NCBI GenBank assembly: GCA_947165195.1
Contig: CAMUZJ010000007.1
Coordinates: 1-28,434, forward strand
Origin: an uncultured Bacillota bacterium
GTDB taxonomy: Bacteria > Bacillota_I > Bacilli_A > RF39 > UBA660
Direction of reading: 5' to 3'
Length of the DNA: 28,434 nt
Part shown: one piece after another, positions 1-7,060 of the stretch
Layout of the letters: the number at the start of each line of letters is the position of its first letter
Position numbering within the stretch: position 1 is the first letter of the stretch
The notes under the pieces: generated by a model
What the model saw: only the letters and a program-made list of their open reading frames with translations
The model's database searches: none
Told to the model about the DNA's origin: nothing
Translations under genes and position numbers: made by a program

Positions 1-4
1 ATAT

Positions 5-93
5 GCCTGAGTGGCGGAATAGGTAGACGCACAGGACTTAAAATCCTGCGAGAATCAACCCTCGTGCCGGTTCAAGTCCGGCCTTAGGCACCA
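5..93 (+). tRNA. tRNA-Leu (anticodon TAA)
   Basis: The 7-bp acceptor stem pairs 5-11 with 83-89, the discriminator is A90 and CCA is encoded at 91-93. The anticodon loop carries TAA (codon UUA). A long variable arm (about positions 48-66) marks a class II tRNA, as expected for Leu. It is the first of seven closely spaced tRNA genes in the same orientation. No promoter is visible because it sits at the window edge, so the array probably continues to the left. Confidence 0.97.
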
Positions 94-110
94 TTTTAAT
101 AAATTGCGTT

Positions 111-203
111 GGAGGAATACCCAAGTCTGGTTGAAGGGACCGGTCTTGAAAACCGGAAGGTCGTGTGAGCGGCGCAGGGGTTCGAATCCCTTTTCCTCCG
201 CCA
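111..203 (+). tRNA. tRNA-Ser (anticodon TGA)
   Basis: Acceptor stem 111-117 pairs with 193-199, the discriminator is G200 and CCA is encoded. The anticodon is TGA (codon UCA). The long variable arm is typical of tRNA-Ser. It lies 17 bp after tRNA-Leu and is likely part of the same primary transcript. Confidence 0.97.
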
Positions 204-224
204 TTTATATATATTTAGCTATAT

Positions 225-301
<77 letters not shown>

Positions 302-305
302 ATTT

Positions 306-382
306 GGTTCCATGGTGCAGCTGGTTAACACGTCTGCCTGTCACGCAGAAGATCGCGGGTTCGAGTCCCGTTGGAACCGCCA
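306..382 (+). tRNA. tRNA-Asp (anticodon GTC)
   Basis: Acceptor stem 306-312 pairs with 372-378, discriminator G379, encoded CCA 380-382, anticodon GTC. It is only 4 bp after the initiator tRNA, so the two must be processed from a common precursor. Confidence 0.97.
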
Positions 383-390
383 TTTAATTT

Positions 391-466
391 GGCTTCATAG
401 CTCAGTCGGTAGAGCAAGGGACTGAAAATCCCTGTGTCGCTGGTTCGATTCCCGCTGGAGCCACCA
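391..466 (+). tRNA. tRNA-Phe (anticodon GAA)
   Basis: Acceptor stem 391-397 pairs with 456-462 (one G-U type pair), discriminator A463, encoded CCA 464-466, anticodon GAA in a normal 7-base loop. Confidence 0.97.
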
Positions 467-497
467 TATTTTATTTTTAAACGTGCACTTTGAACTT

Positions 498-574
<77 letters not shown>

Positions 575-590
575 TTTTATTTAATATTAT

Positions 591-667
591 CGGGAAGTGG
601 CTCAACTTGGTAGAGCATTTGGTTTGGGACCAAGGGGTTGCAGGTTCAAATCCTGTCTTCCCGACCA
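591..667 (+). tRNA. tRNA-Pro (anticodon TGG)
   Basis: Acceptor stem 591-597 pairs with 657-663, discriminator A664, encoded CCA 665-667, anticodon TGG. It is the last tRNA of the array. A degenerate inverted copy of its anticodon-to-T-loop part (621-650) lies just downstream at 706-735. Confidence 0.97.
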
Positions 668-678
668 TTTAGAAATAC

Positions 679-708
679 AAAGACACTAGTTATAGTAGTC
701 TTTTTTTT
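679..708 (+). terminator. Intrinsic terminator of the tRNA array
   Basis: A hairpin pairs AAAGAC-ACTA (679-688) with TAGT-GTCTTT (693-703, one bulged A at 697) around a GTTA loop and runs into a T tract ending at 708. It sits 11 bp after the CCA end of tRNA-Pro, the expected place for the end of the tRNA transcript. Confidence 0.85.
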
Positions 709-735
709 GTACTTGCAACCCCTTGATTCCAAACC
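706..735 (-). repeat. Degenerate inverted copy of tRNA-Pro segment
   Basis: Read on the minus strand, these 30 bases match tRNA-Pro 621-650 (3' half of the anticodon arm, variable region, start of the T loop) at 26 of 30 positions. The match breaks off at both ends, so this is a fragment and not a gene. It lies directly behind the tRNA terminator and in front of the minus-strand nuclease gene. A scar of a past integration or rearrangement at the tRNA is the likeliest origin (inference). Confidence 0.7.
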
Positions 736-782
736 TTTATACAGAAGAGTCATTTATTCATATATAAAATTATGGGCACATT

Positions 783-817
783 AAAAGTCATAATTTTTTT
801 ATAATTTATGACTTTTT
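783..817 (-). terminator. Hairpin terminator behind the nuclease gene
   Basis: An 11-bp perfect inverted repeat (AAAAGTCATAA at 783-793, TTATGACTTTT at 806-816) encloses a 12-base AT loop. It lies 16 bp beyond the stop of the minus-strand nuclease gene. T runs flank both sides, so it could act in both directions. Confidence 0.6.
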
Positions 818-832
818 ACTTTAACCATATTA

Positions 833-1570
833 CTAAATGTTGTCAAATAAATACTTAATCTCTTTCTTATCGATAGAGAAATCAGTACCGTGGTCATATA
901 TCTGACCAATTTTTGTACCTGATTTATAAACACCGATTTTAAAAGTAACAATTATACGTCCTTTTTCAATTTGATCTATAAAATTTTCAAAGTTTATGAA
1001 TTTATAAAATTTAATTTTGTTATAGTAAAAATACTCTTTATCATTTATCATTTTAGATTCAGCTTCAACTATAGCGAGATAATTAAGTTTTAAATGTAAC
1101 CTTTGTTTTAAAAATTCAAATGACCATGACGTATTTACTTCTTTTGGTATTCCTTTATCGTTAGTAGCAATAACTTCTATCTTTTCTTCTTTTCTGTTAA
1201 CAAATAGCTTTACCTTTTTATAAAATCCAATATAAGTAAACTCTTTGGCGTTCATACCAACATTTAATATTTTATATTCCTTATTTTCTCTATCGGGATA
1301 TCCTAATATATTTAGCATTCTTTTTATTGGAAATAAATAGTCTCCATCGGGAGTAGCAGTAAATAGATGCAGATTTCTATTACTATACTTTCTAGTTGTC
1401 TTTATTTCTATTCCTTTGTAATCTGGAATAGGAAAATTTTCTTCTTCCTTATTTATCAATTCTTCAAAAGTATATCCTATTCCAGTAGGACCTTTTCGTT
1501 TGGACTCAATCCATCCTTGATTTTTGATTTTTAAGAACTTTTCATATAATTCATTTACATTTTCTTTCAA
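833..1570 (-). CDS. MvaI/BcnI-family type II restriction endonuclease (orphan)
   Basis: This 245-residue protein resembles the MvaI/BcnI restriction enzymes, monomeric PD-(D/E)XK nucleases related to MutH. Counting from the chosen TTG start, the motif GPTGIGYTFEEL is followed by FPIPDYKGIEIKTTRK, giving E36, D50, E55 and K57. These match, as I remember them, the catalytic residues of MvaI in identity, spacing and number. A C-terminal DHGTDF (about 226-231) may supply the recognition-region histidine seen in BcnI. The start is TTG at 1570 because AGGAGGT (1584-1578) lies 7 bases upstream; the longer reading from GTG at 1579 would overlap that ribosome site. No DNA methyltransferase lies in the window, so the partner is elsewhere, lost, or the protein is a solitary repair or defence nuclease. 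It stands between a tRNA array and an inverted tRNA-Pro fragment, which suggests horizontal arrival. Confidence 0.82.
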   Translation of the reverse strand: MKENVNELYEKFLKIKNQGWIESKRKGPTGIGYTFEELINKEEENFPIPDYKGIEIKTTRKYSNRNLHLFTATPDGDYLFPIKRMLNILGYPDRENKEYKILNVGMNAKEFTYIGFYKKVKLFVNRKEEKIEVIATNDKGIPKEVNTSWSFEFLKQRLHLKLNYLAIVEAESKMINDKEYFYYNKIKFYKFINFENFIDQIEKGRIIVTFKIGVYKSGTKIGQIYDHGTDFSIDKKEIKYLFDNI

Positions 1571-1589
1571 GTAATTCACCTCCTCAATA

Positions 1590-1608
1590 TTATCTTTCGC
1601 AAAGATAA
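1590..1608. promoter_or_regulatory. Perfect inverted repeat upstream of the nuclease gene
   Basis: TTATCTTT and AAAGATAA (8 bp) flank a 3-base CGC loop, six bases upstream of the nuclease ribosome binding site. It could be an operator of a small regulator or an RNA hairpin in the nuclease leader. No controller gene is visible nearby. Confidence 0.4.
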
Positions 1609-1631
1609 GTAGAAATCCAAATTTTTTCTAC
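1609..1631. promoter_or_regulatory. Second inverted repeat, overlapping the deaminase -35
   Basis: GTAGAAA (1609-1615) and TTTCTAC (1625-1631) form a 7-bp repeat with a 9-base spacer. It directly abuts the 1590-1608 repeat and covers the presumed -35 of the plus-strand promoter. It is therefore a candidate operator in the divergent nuclease/deaminase region. Confidence 0.35.
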
Positions 1632-1655
1632 AAAAAATAAAAATTATGTTAAAAT
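1627..1655 (+). promoter_or_regulatory. Extended -10 promoter of the amidohydrolase gene
   Basis: TAAAAT at 1650-1655 is preceded by TG at 1647-1648 (extended -10). A weak -35 (TCTACA, 1627-1632) lies 17 bp upstream. The leader then carries AGGGGG at 1675-1680, five bases before the ATG at 1686. Confidence 0.5.
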
Positions 1656-1685
1656 AGGGGTAATATAAATTTTTAGGGGGAAAAT

Positions 1686-2978
1686 ATGAAAATAGTAATT
1701 AAAAATGGTACTTTACTATCTATGGATGAGAAGAGACCACAAATTGAATATAATACCGATATTCTGATTGATAAAGATACCATAGTAAAAATTGGAAAAG
1801 AAATAGAGATAACAAATATAGATAAAGTAATAGATGCTACTGGAAAAGTAGTTCTTCCAGGATTGATTAATACCCATGCTCATGTACCTATGAGTATATT
1901 TAGAGAAACAATTGATGGATTAAAATTACAAGAATGGTTAGAAGATAAAATTTGGCCTATGGAAGCTAAATTAGTAGATGATGATATTTATTATGCGTCT
2001 CTTTTATCATTTATTGAAATGATAAAAACTGGTTGTACTACTATTAATGATATGTATTTTATGGCAGATAGTATTATTAAAGCTAGAGATGTTGCTGGCA
2101 TTAGACTTCAAACCACCCGAACTTTGATGTCTATTAATGGTAGAGAAGATAGTTTGAAAAGATTAGAAGAATTAAAAGAACTTATTAAAAGATATGACTC
2201 TTATGAGGATACTTTGTCTTTTAATGTAGGAATTCATGGTTTATATACTTCCGATGAGAAGTATGTTAAAGAGTGTATAAAACTTTCTAAGGAGTTGAAG
2301 CTTCCTGTACATATGCATTTTTGTGAAAATACAAAAGAAGTTACGGACATAGAGTCTTCTTATGGAAGAAAGCCATCTCAAGTATTATTAGATAATTTTA
2401 AAAATGTACATACGATACTTGCTCACAGTGTGAAATTAGACAATGATGATATCGAAAAACTAAAAGATTTAGATATTCATGTTAGTACATGTCCAATTAG
2501 TAATCTAAAATTAGGCTGTGGAGTACCAAAAATTGCCAAGATGGTAGAATCTGGAATTAATGTTTCATTAGGAACAGATGGACAAGGAAGTGGCTCTAAC
2601 TTAGATATGTTTGAAGTTATGAAATTTACGGCACTACTTCAAAAAGGAATAGAAGAAGACCCTACCTTAATGACATCTTATGATGTATTAAAAATGGCAA
2701 CTATTAATGGTGCTAAAGCATTATGTATGGAAGATAAAATAGGAAGTGTTACAGAAGGTAAAAAAGCAGATATAATTATCTTAGACGTAGACAATATTTT
2801 ATTGAAACCAACAAATGATTTAATATCAGAAATTGTTTATAATGCCAAAGGCAGCAATGTAGATACAACAATAGTAAATGGTAAAATATTAATGGAAAAG
2901 AAAGAATTAAATCTAAATATAGATGAAAAAATACGCGTTAAAAAATGCGAGGAGATTATCCAAAGAATTAAAATATAA
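1686..2978 (+). CDS. mtaD: Amidohydrolase, MTA/S-adenosylhomocysteine deaminase type
   Basis: This 430-residue metal-dependent amidohydrolase belongs to the AtzA/TrzN/MtaD group, which removes the 6-amino group of adenosine-type compounds such as 5'-methylthioadenosine or S-adenosylhomocysteine. The N-terminal strand (MKIVIKNGTLLSMD) is the small beta-sandwich. The metal-binding HxH is H64-A-H66 in GLINTHAHVPMS, HMHFCEN and LAHSVKL supply the next histidines, and LGTDGQGSGSNLDMFE supplies the active-site Asp. The C-terminal GKKADIIILDVD closes the sandwich. Length is normal for the family. It is followed after 17 bp by a small gene that may act in the same nucleoside pathway. Substrate choice within the group (MTA/SAH, guanine, cytosine, chlorohydrolases) cannot be fixed from sequence alone, so the symbol is provisional. 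Confidence 0.85.
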   Translation: MKIVIKNGTLLSMDEKRPQIEYNTDILIDKDTIVKIGKEIEITNIDKVIDATGKVVLPGLINTHAHVPMSIFRETIDGLKLQEWLEDKIWPMEAKLVDDDIYYASLLSFIEMIKTGCTTINDMYFMADSIIKARDVAGIRLQTTRTLMSINGREDSLKRLEELKELIKRYDSYEDTLSFNVGIHGLYTSDEKYVKECIKLSKELKLPVHMHFCENTKEVTDIESSYGRKPSQVLLDNFKNVHTILAHSVKLDNDDIEKLKDLDIHVSTCPISNLKLGCGVPKIAKMVESGINVSLGTDGQGSGSNLDMFEVMKFTALLQKGIEEDPTLMTSYDVLKMATINGAKALCMEDKIGSVTEGKKADIIILDVDNILLKPTNDLISEIVYNAKGSNVDTTIVNGKILMEKKELNLNIDEKIRVKKCEEIIQRIKI

Positions 2979-2995
2979 GAGAAAGGAAAATTAAA

Positions 2996-3421
2996 ATGAA
3001 AGTGTTAATAGTTTGTTCTACTAGCTTTTATAGTAAGATACCTCCCATTAAGGAAAAATTAGAAAAGAATGGTCATGTGGTAAAATTACCTAATTGTTAT
3101 GAAGAACCAGTTACTAATGAGGATAATAAAAAAATGACGGAAGATGAATATATAGCATTCTTTCAAAGAATGTATCATCAAAGTAGAAAATCTATTGGGG
3201 AAGTAGATGCGATATTAGTCCTTAATTATTCTAAGGTAAAAGATGGGATAGAGTATGATAATTATATAGGTGCTTCTACTTTTCTAGAAATGTATGAAGC
3301 ATTTATGCAAGAGAAGAAAATTTATATGATGAATGATTATCCAAATAATATGTTATTAGATGAAATAAAAGGTTTTGATCCAATTGTTATAAATGGAAAT
3401 ATTAATGAAGTAGTTGATTAG
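2996..3421 (+). CDS. Nucleoside 2-deoxyribosyltransferase-like small protein
   Basis: A 141-residue soluble alpha/beta protein. It opens with a Rossmann-like strand (MKVLIVCSTSFYS), has a middle strand DAILVLNYSKVKDG, and then NYIGASTFLEMYEAFMQEKKIYMMNDYP. That layout, a glycine-containing turn with an acidic residue on the following helix, then a strand, is typical of nucleoside 2-deoxyribosyltransferase-like proteins, which cleave or exchange N-glycosidic bonds. The gene starts 17 bp after the amidohydrolase stop with GAGAAAGG as ribosome site, so both are likely co-transcribed and may serve purine nucleoside salvage. I am confident of the fold class but not of the reaction; a TIR-like or other nucleotide-binding role is possible. 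Confidence 0.55.
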   Translation: MKVLIVCSTSFYSKIPPIKEKLEKNGHVVKLPNCYEEPVTNEDNKKMTEDEYIAFFQRMYHQSRKSIGEVDAILVLNYSKVKDGIEYDNYIGASTFLEMYEAFMQEKKIYMMNDYPNNMLLDEIKGFDPIVINGNINEVVD

Positions 3422-3465
3422 AAAAAGCTACTTATATGAAAAATAATAAATTCTAATGAAAACAC

Positions 3466-3495
3466 TTGATTTTATTATTAATGTGTAGTAATAAT
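3466..3495 (+). promoter_or_regulatory. Promoter of the malic enzyme gene
   Basis: TTGATT (3466-3471) and AATAAT (3490-3495) are separated by 18 bp. They lie in the 106-bp gap before malic enzyme, whose ribosome site is TAGGAGG at about 3516-3522. Confidence 0.5.
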
Positions 3496-3527
3496 AAATA
3501 GAAACATGCTAGATTAGGAGGCATTAT

Positions 3528-4706
3528 ATGAGTAATATTTATGATGAAGCATTAGATTATCATAAGAATTTGAAAGGAAAATTAGAGGTCAAATTAAAAT
3601 CAGATTTACAAGATGCGCATGAATTATCACTAGCTTATTCCCCTGGAGTTGCTGAGCCTTGTAGGAAAATAGCAGATGATAAAGAAAAAGTATATGACTA
3701 CACTTGGAAGCAAAATAGTGTAGCGGTTGTATCTGATGGAACAGCTGTGTTAGGACTTGGAGATATAGGACCAGAAGCAGCATTACCAGTTATGGAAGGA
3801 AAAGCGATTCTTTTTAAAAAATTTGGCAATATTGATGCTGTACCAATTTGTTTAAATACAAAAGATCCAAAAGAAATTATCAGTATTGTGAAAGCAATTG
3901 CACCTACTTTTGGTGGAGTTAACTTAGAAGATATTTCTGCTCCAAGATGTGTAGAAATAGAGCGAACTTTAAAAGAAGAATTAGATATACCAGTATTTCA
4001 TGATGATCAACACGGTACAGCTATTGTTGTAACCGCTGCCTTAATTAATTCTTTAAAAGTAGTAGGAAAGAAAAAAGAAGATATAACAGTTGTTGTTAGT
4101 GGTGTAGGAGCAGCAGGAAGTTCTATTATTAAAATGCTTAAAACACTAGGAGTAAAAGAAATCTATGCTTTTAATTCGAAAGGAATTCTTCTTAGAGAAG
4201 ATAGCGAAAAATATAACTTCTTATCAAAAGAGATTTGTGAAATAACCAATTCTTCAAATAAGAGAATAACAATGCAAGAAGCTTTTAAAGAAGCTGATGT
4301 ATTTGTAGGGGTTTCGGCTCCAAATATTGTTACAAAAGAAATGGTACAAAGTATGAAAAAAGATCCTATTGTCTTTGCTTTAGCAAATCCTGAACCAGAA
4401 ATATCTTATACACTAGGAAAAGAAGCTGGAGCTAGAATTATGGGAACTGGAAGATCTGATTATCCAAATCAAATCAATAACTTATTAGCCTTCCCAGGAT
4501 TATTTAGAGGAGCACTAGATGTTCGAGCAACTAAAATAACAGAAGAAATGAAATTTGCAGCCGCTTATGGGCTTGCTTCTTATATACCTGATGAAGAATT
4601 GAGTGAGGAACATATTTTACCAAGTGCTTTAGATGAGAAAGTAGCAGAAGTAATTGCTAAAGCAGTTTCTTCTAAAGCGCGTGAATTAGGAGTTAATCGA
4701 ATTTAA
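3528..4706 (+). CDS. Malic enzyme (NAD(P)-dependent, decarboxylating)
   Basis: This 392-residue protein oxidatively decarboxylates malate to pyruvate and CO2, producing NAD(P)H. It is the short bacterial form (B. subtilis YtsJ / N-terminal half of MaeB size). The catalytic Tyr is Y37 in LAYSPGVAEP, the catalytic Lys is K92 in MEGKAILFKKF, and metal ligands are E133/D134 in LEDISAPRC and D158/D159 in FHDDQHGTA. A Rossmann domain follows with GVGAAG (191-196). At the end of the second Rossmann strand the sequence is AFNSKG: N215 stands where NAD-preferring enzymes usually carry Asp, which would fit NADP preference (inference). The gene is a single transcription unit with its own promoter and a clear terminator, and presumably supplies pyruvate and reducing power. 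Confidence 0.95.
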   Translation: MSNIYDEALDYHKNLKGKLEVKLKSDLQDAHELSLAYSPGVAEPCRKIADDKEKVYDYTWKQNSVAVVSDGTAVLGLGDIGPEAALPVMEGKAILFKKFGNIDAVPICLNTKDPKEIISIVKAIAPTFGGVNLEDISAPRCVEIERTLKEELDIPVFHDDQHGTAIVVTAALINSLKVVGKKKEDITVVVSGVGAAGSSIIKMLKTLGVKEIYAFNSKGILLREDSEKYNFLSKEICEITNSSNKRITMQEAFKEADVFVGVSAPNIVTKEMVQSMKKDPIVFALANPEPEISYTLGKEAGARIMGTGRSDYPNQINNLLAFPGLFRGALDVRATKITEEMKFAAAYGLASYIPDEELSEEHILPSALDEKVAEVIAKAVSSKARELGVNRI

Positions 4707-4711
4707 AAATT

Positions 4712-4735
4712 TGGCAGATTTATTCTGTCATTTTT
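4712..4735 (+). terminator. Terminator of the malic enzyme gene
   Basis: TGGCAGA (4712-4718) pairs with TCTGTCA (4724-4730), including one G-U pair, around a 5-base loop and runs into TTTTT. It begins 6 bp after the stop codon. Confidence 0.85.
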
Positions 4736-4737
4736 AT

Positions 4738-4766
4738 TTGTAATTTGTTGAAATATTACTTATAAT
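4738..4766 (+). promoter_or_regulatory. Promoter of the S66 peptidase operon
   Basis: TTGTAA (4738-4743) and a perfect TATAAT (4761-4766) are 17 bp apart. They start right behind the malic enzyme terminator and lead into AGGAG (4780-4784) and the ATG at 4794. Confidence 0.8.
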
Positions 4767-4793
4767 ATGATTGTTATATAGGAGTGATCAAAT

Positions 4794-5789
4794 ATGAAAA
4801 TGCAAAAAATAATTCCTGAAAAGTTAAAAGTAGGAGATGAGATACGTGTTATTGCCTTATCTAGAAATATGGAACTTTTAACAGAAGAAACAATCTCTAT
4901 TGCGACAAAGCGATTAGAAGAATTAGGGCTAAAAGTAACATTTGGAAAACATGTATATAAGACTTTTGATGAAAATTATTGTTGTTCATCGATTGAAGAT
5001 AGAATAGAAGATTTTCATGCAGCTTTAGAAGATAAAAATGTAGCTGCCATATTATCTGTTATAGGTGGCTTTAATGTGAATCAGATTCTAGATTATATCG
5101 ATTATGAACTAATAAAAAATAACCCTAAAATTATTTGTGGATTTTCTGATATTACAGCACTTTGCAATGCCATTTATCAAAAAACAGGAGTTGTCACTTA
5201 TAGTGGTCCTCACTTTTCTAGTTTTGGTATGATAAAAGGTTTTGATTATACCCTAGAGTATTTTAAAAAGATGTTTTTTGAAAATAAAGATATTTCTATT
5301 GAAGAATCTACTTCGTGGAGTGATGATGCATGGTATATAAATCAAGAGGATAGAAAGTTCTATCCTAATGAAGGAGTAATTACATTACATAAAGGGGATG
5401 CTATGGGAACTATTATAGGAGGAAATTTATGTACTCTTAATCTTTTACAAGGAACGGAATATATGCCTGATGTAGATAATATAGTATTGTTCTTAGAAGA
5501 TGATGAAATGGCTGGCCTTGACTTTATAAGAGAATTTGATAGAAACTTACAATCATTATTACATTGTCTAAAAAATAAAAATATTGAAGCAATCATAGTA
5601 GGTAGAGCTCAAATAAGTAATCAAATGACAGTTCAAAAATGGAAAACGATATTTGAGACAAAAAAAGAATTACAAAATGTTCCAATTCTTATAAATGCTG
5701 ATTTTGGTCATACTACTCCTATTTTTACATTTCCAATAGGTGGAACTTGTGAAGTAAAAGATGGTAAAATAAAAATATATGAAAAATAA
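4794..5789 (+). CDS. S66 family serine peptidase, MccF / LD-carboxypeptidase type
   Basis: This 331-residue cytoplasmic serine peptidase belongs to the S66 family. Some members cleave muropeptide L,D bonds in wall recycling; the MccF group cleaves aminoacyl-nucleotide compounds such as processed microcin C. The triad is visible: nucleophile S118 in ICGFSDITAL, E235 in VLFLEDDEMAG and H306 in ADFGHTTP. The oxyanion-region IGG (90-92) and GGNLCTLNLLQGT precede the Glu. Its length and the motifs around the triad look closer to MccF-like than to classical LdcA proteins, but this is a judgement from memory. It is the first gene of a run of four with gaps of 19-28 bp. Confidence 0.88.
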   Translation: MKMQKIIPEKLKVGDEIRVIALSRNMELLTEETISIATKRLEELGLKVTFGKHVYKTFDENYCCSSIEDRIEDFHAALEDKNVAAILSVIGGFNVNQILDYIDYELIKNNPKIICGFSDITALCNAIYQKTGVVTYSGPHFSSFGMIKGFDYTLEYFKKMFFENKDISIEESTSWSDDAWYINQEDRKFYPNEGVITLHKGDAMGTIIGGNLCTLNLLQGTEYMPDVDNIVLFLEDDEMAGLDFIREFDRNLQSLLHCLKNKNIEAIIVGRAQISNQMTVQKWKTIFETKKELQNVPILINADFGHTTPIFTFPIGGTCEVKDGKIKIYEK

Positions 5790-5810
5790 ATCGACAAAGG
5801 GTGAAGAAGA

Positions 5811-6446
5811 GTGAAGAAAATACTTATTTATGGAGATTCCAATACTTGGGGTGATGATTTTTTTGGAGGAAAAAGAATTCCTGATGAAAAACAATGGCCC
5901 AATATATTACAAAAAAAATTAGGAAGTGATTACAAAATTATACAAGAAGGTCTTCCTGGACGATTAGCTGGTAATGATGAAAAAGAAAAATTATATAGAA
6001 ATGGAAAAGATACCTTTTTATCTATCTTTAGAACGGCCTCTCCAGTAGATGAAATAATTATTGCTTTGGGAACTAATGATTTACAAATCAAATATCAAAA
6101 AGATGCCAAAAAAACAATAGAAGATTTATTAGACTATTCAAAAATAGTAGAAAACTTATTTGCAGATGATGATGATAGAATAAAATATTTTACTAATGAA
6201 ACAATGCCAAAGATAAAATATTTATTGCCTATAAATTTTGATTATTTAGGAAATGCAAGAATTATTTTGGATGAAAACTCTGAAAAAAAGAGAATAGAGA
6301 TAATTAATTATTTTGAAAAAAATGAAAAAAACTATATAAAATTAGAAAAATTAGAATTATTAGAAGATGGAGTACATCTAAATTATATAGGACATGAAAA
6401 AGTAGCAGAAAAAGTATTAGGAGAAATAAGAACTGATTTCCAATAG
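5811..6446 (+). CDS. SGNH/GDSL hydrolase (esterase)
   Basis: This 211-residue protein carries the four conserved blocks of SGNH hydrolases: block I GDSNTWG with nucleophile S10, block II glycine in GLPGR (G50), block III GTND with N89, and block V EDGVHLNYIGH with D186 and H189. No signal peptide is visible, so it should act in the cytoplasm on an ester or acylated small molecule. The start is GTG at 5811, preceded by AAAGGG at a fitting distance. The insertion between blocks III and V is rich in Lys, Asp and Glu. It sits 21 bp after the S66 peptidase gene and is probably co-transcribed. The substrate cannot be deduced. Confidence 0.85.
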   Translation: MKKILIYGDSNTWGDDFFGGKRIPDEKQWPNILQKKLGSDYKIIQEGLPGRLAGNDEKEKLYRNGKDTFLSIFRTASPVDEIIIALGTNDLQIKYQKDAKKTIEDLLDYSKIVENLFADDDDRIKYFTNETMPKIKYLLPINFDYLGNARIILDENSEKKRIEIINYFEKNEKNYIKLEKLELLEDGVHLNYIGHEKVAEKVLGEIRTDFQ

Positions 6447-6474
6447 GAATAAAATGATAAAGGAGTAGTTTAGA

Positions 6475-7041
6475 ATGAACGAAGAATTATACAAGCAACT
6501 ATTAGAATATGAACCATATGATGAAAATGAAAAATGTGACAAAGAAGTTATTTTAAAATTTATGGAAAATAATGATGATGTCTTAACAAGAGAGAACAAA
6601 ATAGCACACTTTACAACCTCTGCTTGGATTACGAATCATGATAGAACAAAAATACTGATGATATATCACAATATTTATAACTCATGGGCTTGGATTGGTG
6701 GACATGCTGATGGAGATAGTAATTTATTTCGAGTAGTAAAAAAAGAAATAGAGGAAGAGACTGGCTTAACTAATGTAAAACCTTTGATAGATGGAATTTG
6801 TGGATTAAATATTATTACTGTTGATAATCATATAAAAAGAGGAAAATATGTAAATTCTCATTTGCATTTTGATATAGAATATGTATTTGAAGCAAGTGAA
6901 GAAGATTATATCCGTATTAAAGAAGATGAAAATAGTGATATAAAATGGATAAATATCGAAGAAGTAAATGATTACTCAACAGAAGAGAAAATGAAGCCAA
7001 TTTATACCCGCTTAAATAAAAAATTAAAAAATATAAAATAA
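6475..7041 (+). CDS. NUDIX hydrolase
   Basis: This 188-residue NUDIX protein should cleave a nucleoside-diphosphate-linked compound. Its Nudix box starts at G76 and ends KEIEEETGL (90-98), giving the essential metal-binding glutamates. It departs from the consensus by S82 where the first Glu of GX5E normally stands and by K90 where Arg is usual. The N-terminal extension (LTRENKIAHFTTSAWI) and the middle HIKRGKYVNSHLHFD are typical of one Firmicutes subfamily of unknown substrate. The gene is third in the presumed operon; the ribosome site AAAGGAG lies 8 bp before the ATG. Confidence 0.88.
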   Translation: MNEELYKQLLEYEPYDENEKCDKEVILKFMENNDDVLTRENKIAHFTTSAWITNHDRTKILMIYHNIYNSWAWIGGHADGDSNLFRVVKKEIEEETGLTNVKPLIDGICGLNIITVDNHIKRGKYVNSHLHFDIEYVFEASEEDYIRIKEDENSDIKWINIEEVNDYSTEEKMKPIYTRLNKKLKNIK

Positions 7042-7060
7042 AAATAGGAGGTTGATTCTA

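Noticed and set aside
3442..3479. AATAATAAA...TTTATTATT inverted repeat as a terminator before malic enzyme
   Set aside because: It is pure A/T with a 20-base loop and no T tract, likely chance.
7052..7060. TTG at 7052 as start of the C39-like protein
   Set aside because: It directly abuts AGGAGG, leaving no spacer; ATG at 7061 is correctly spaced.
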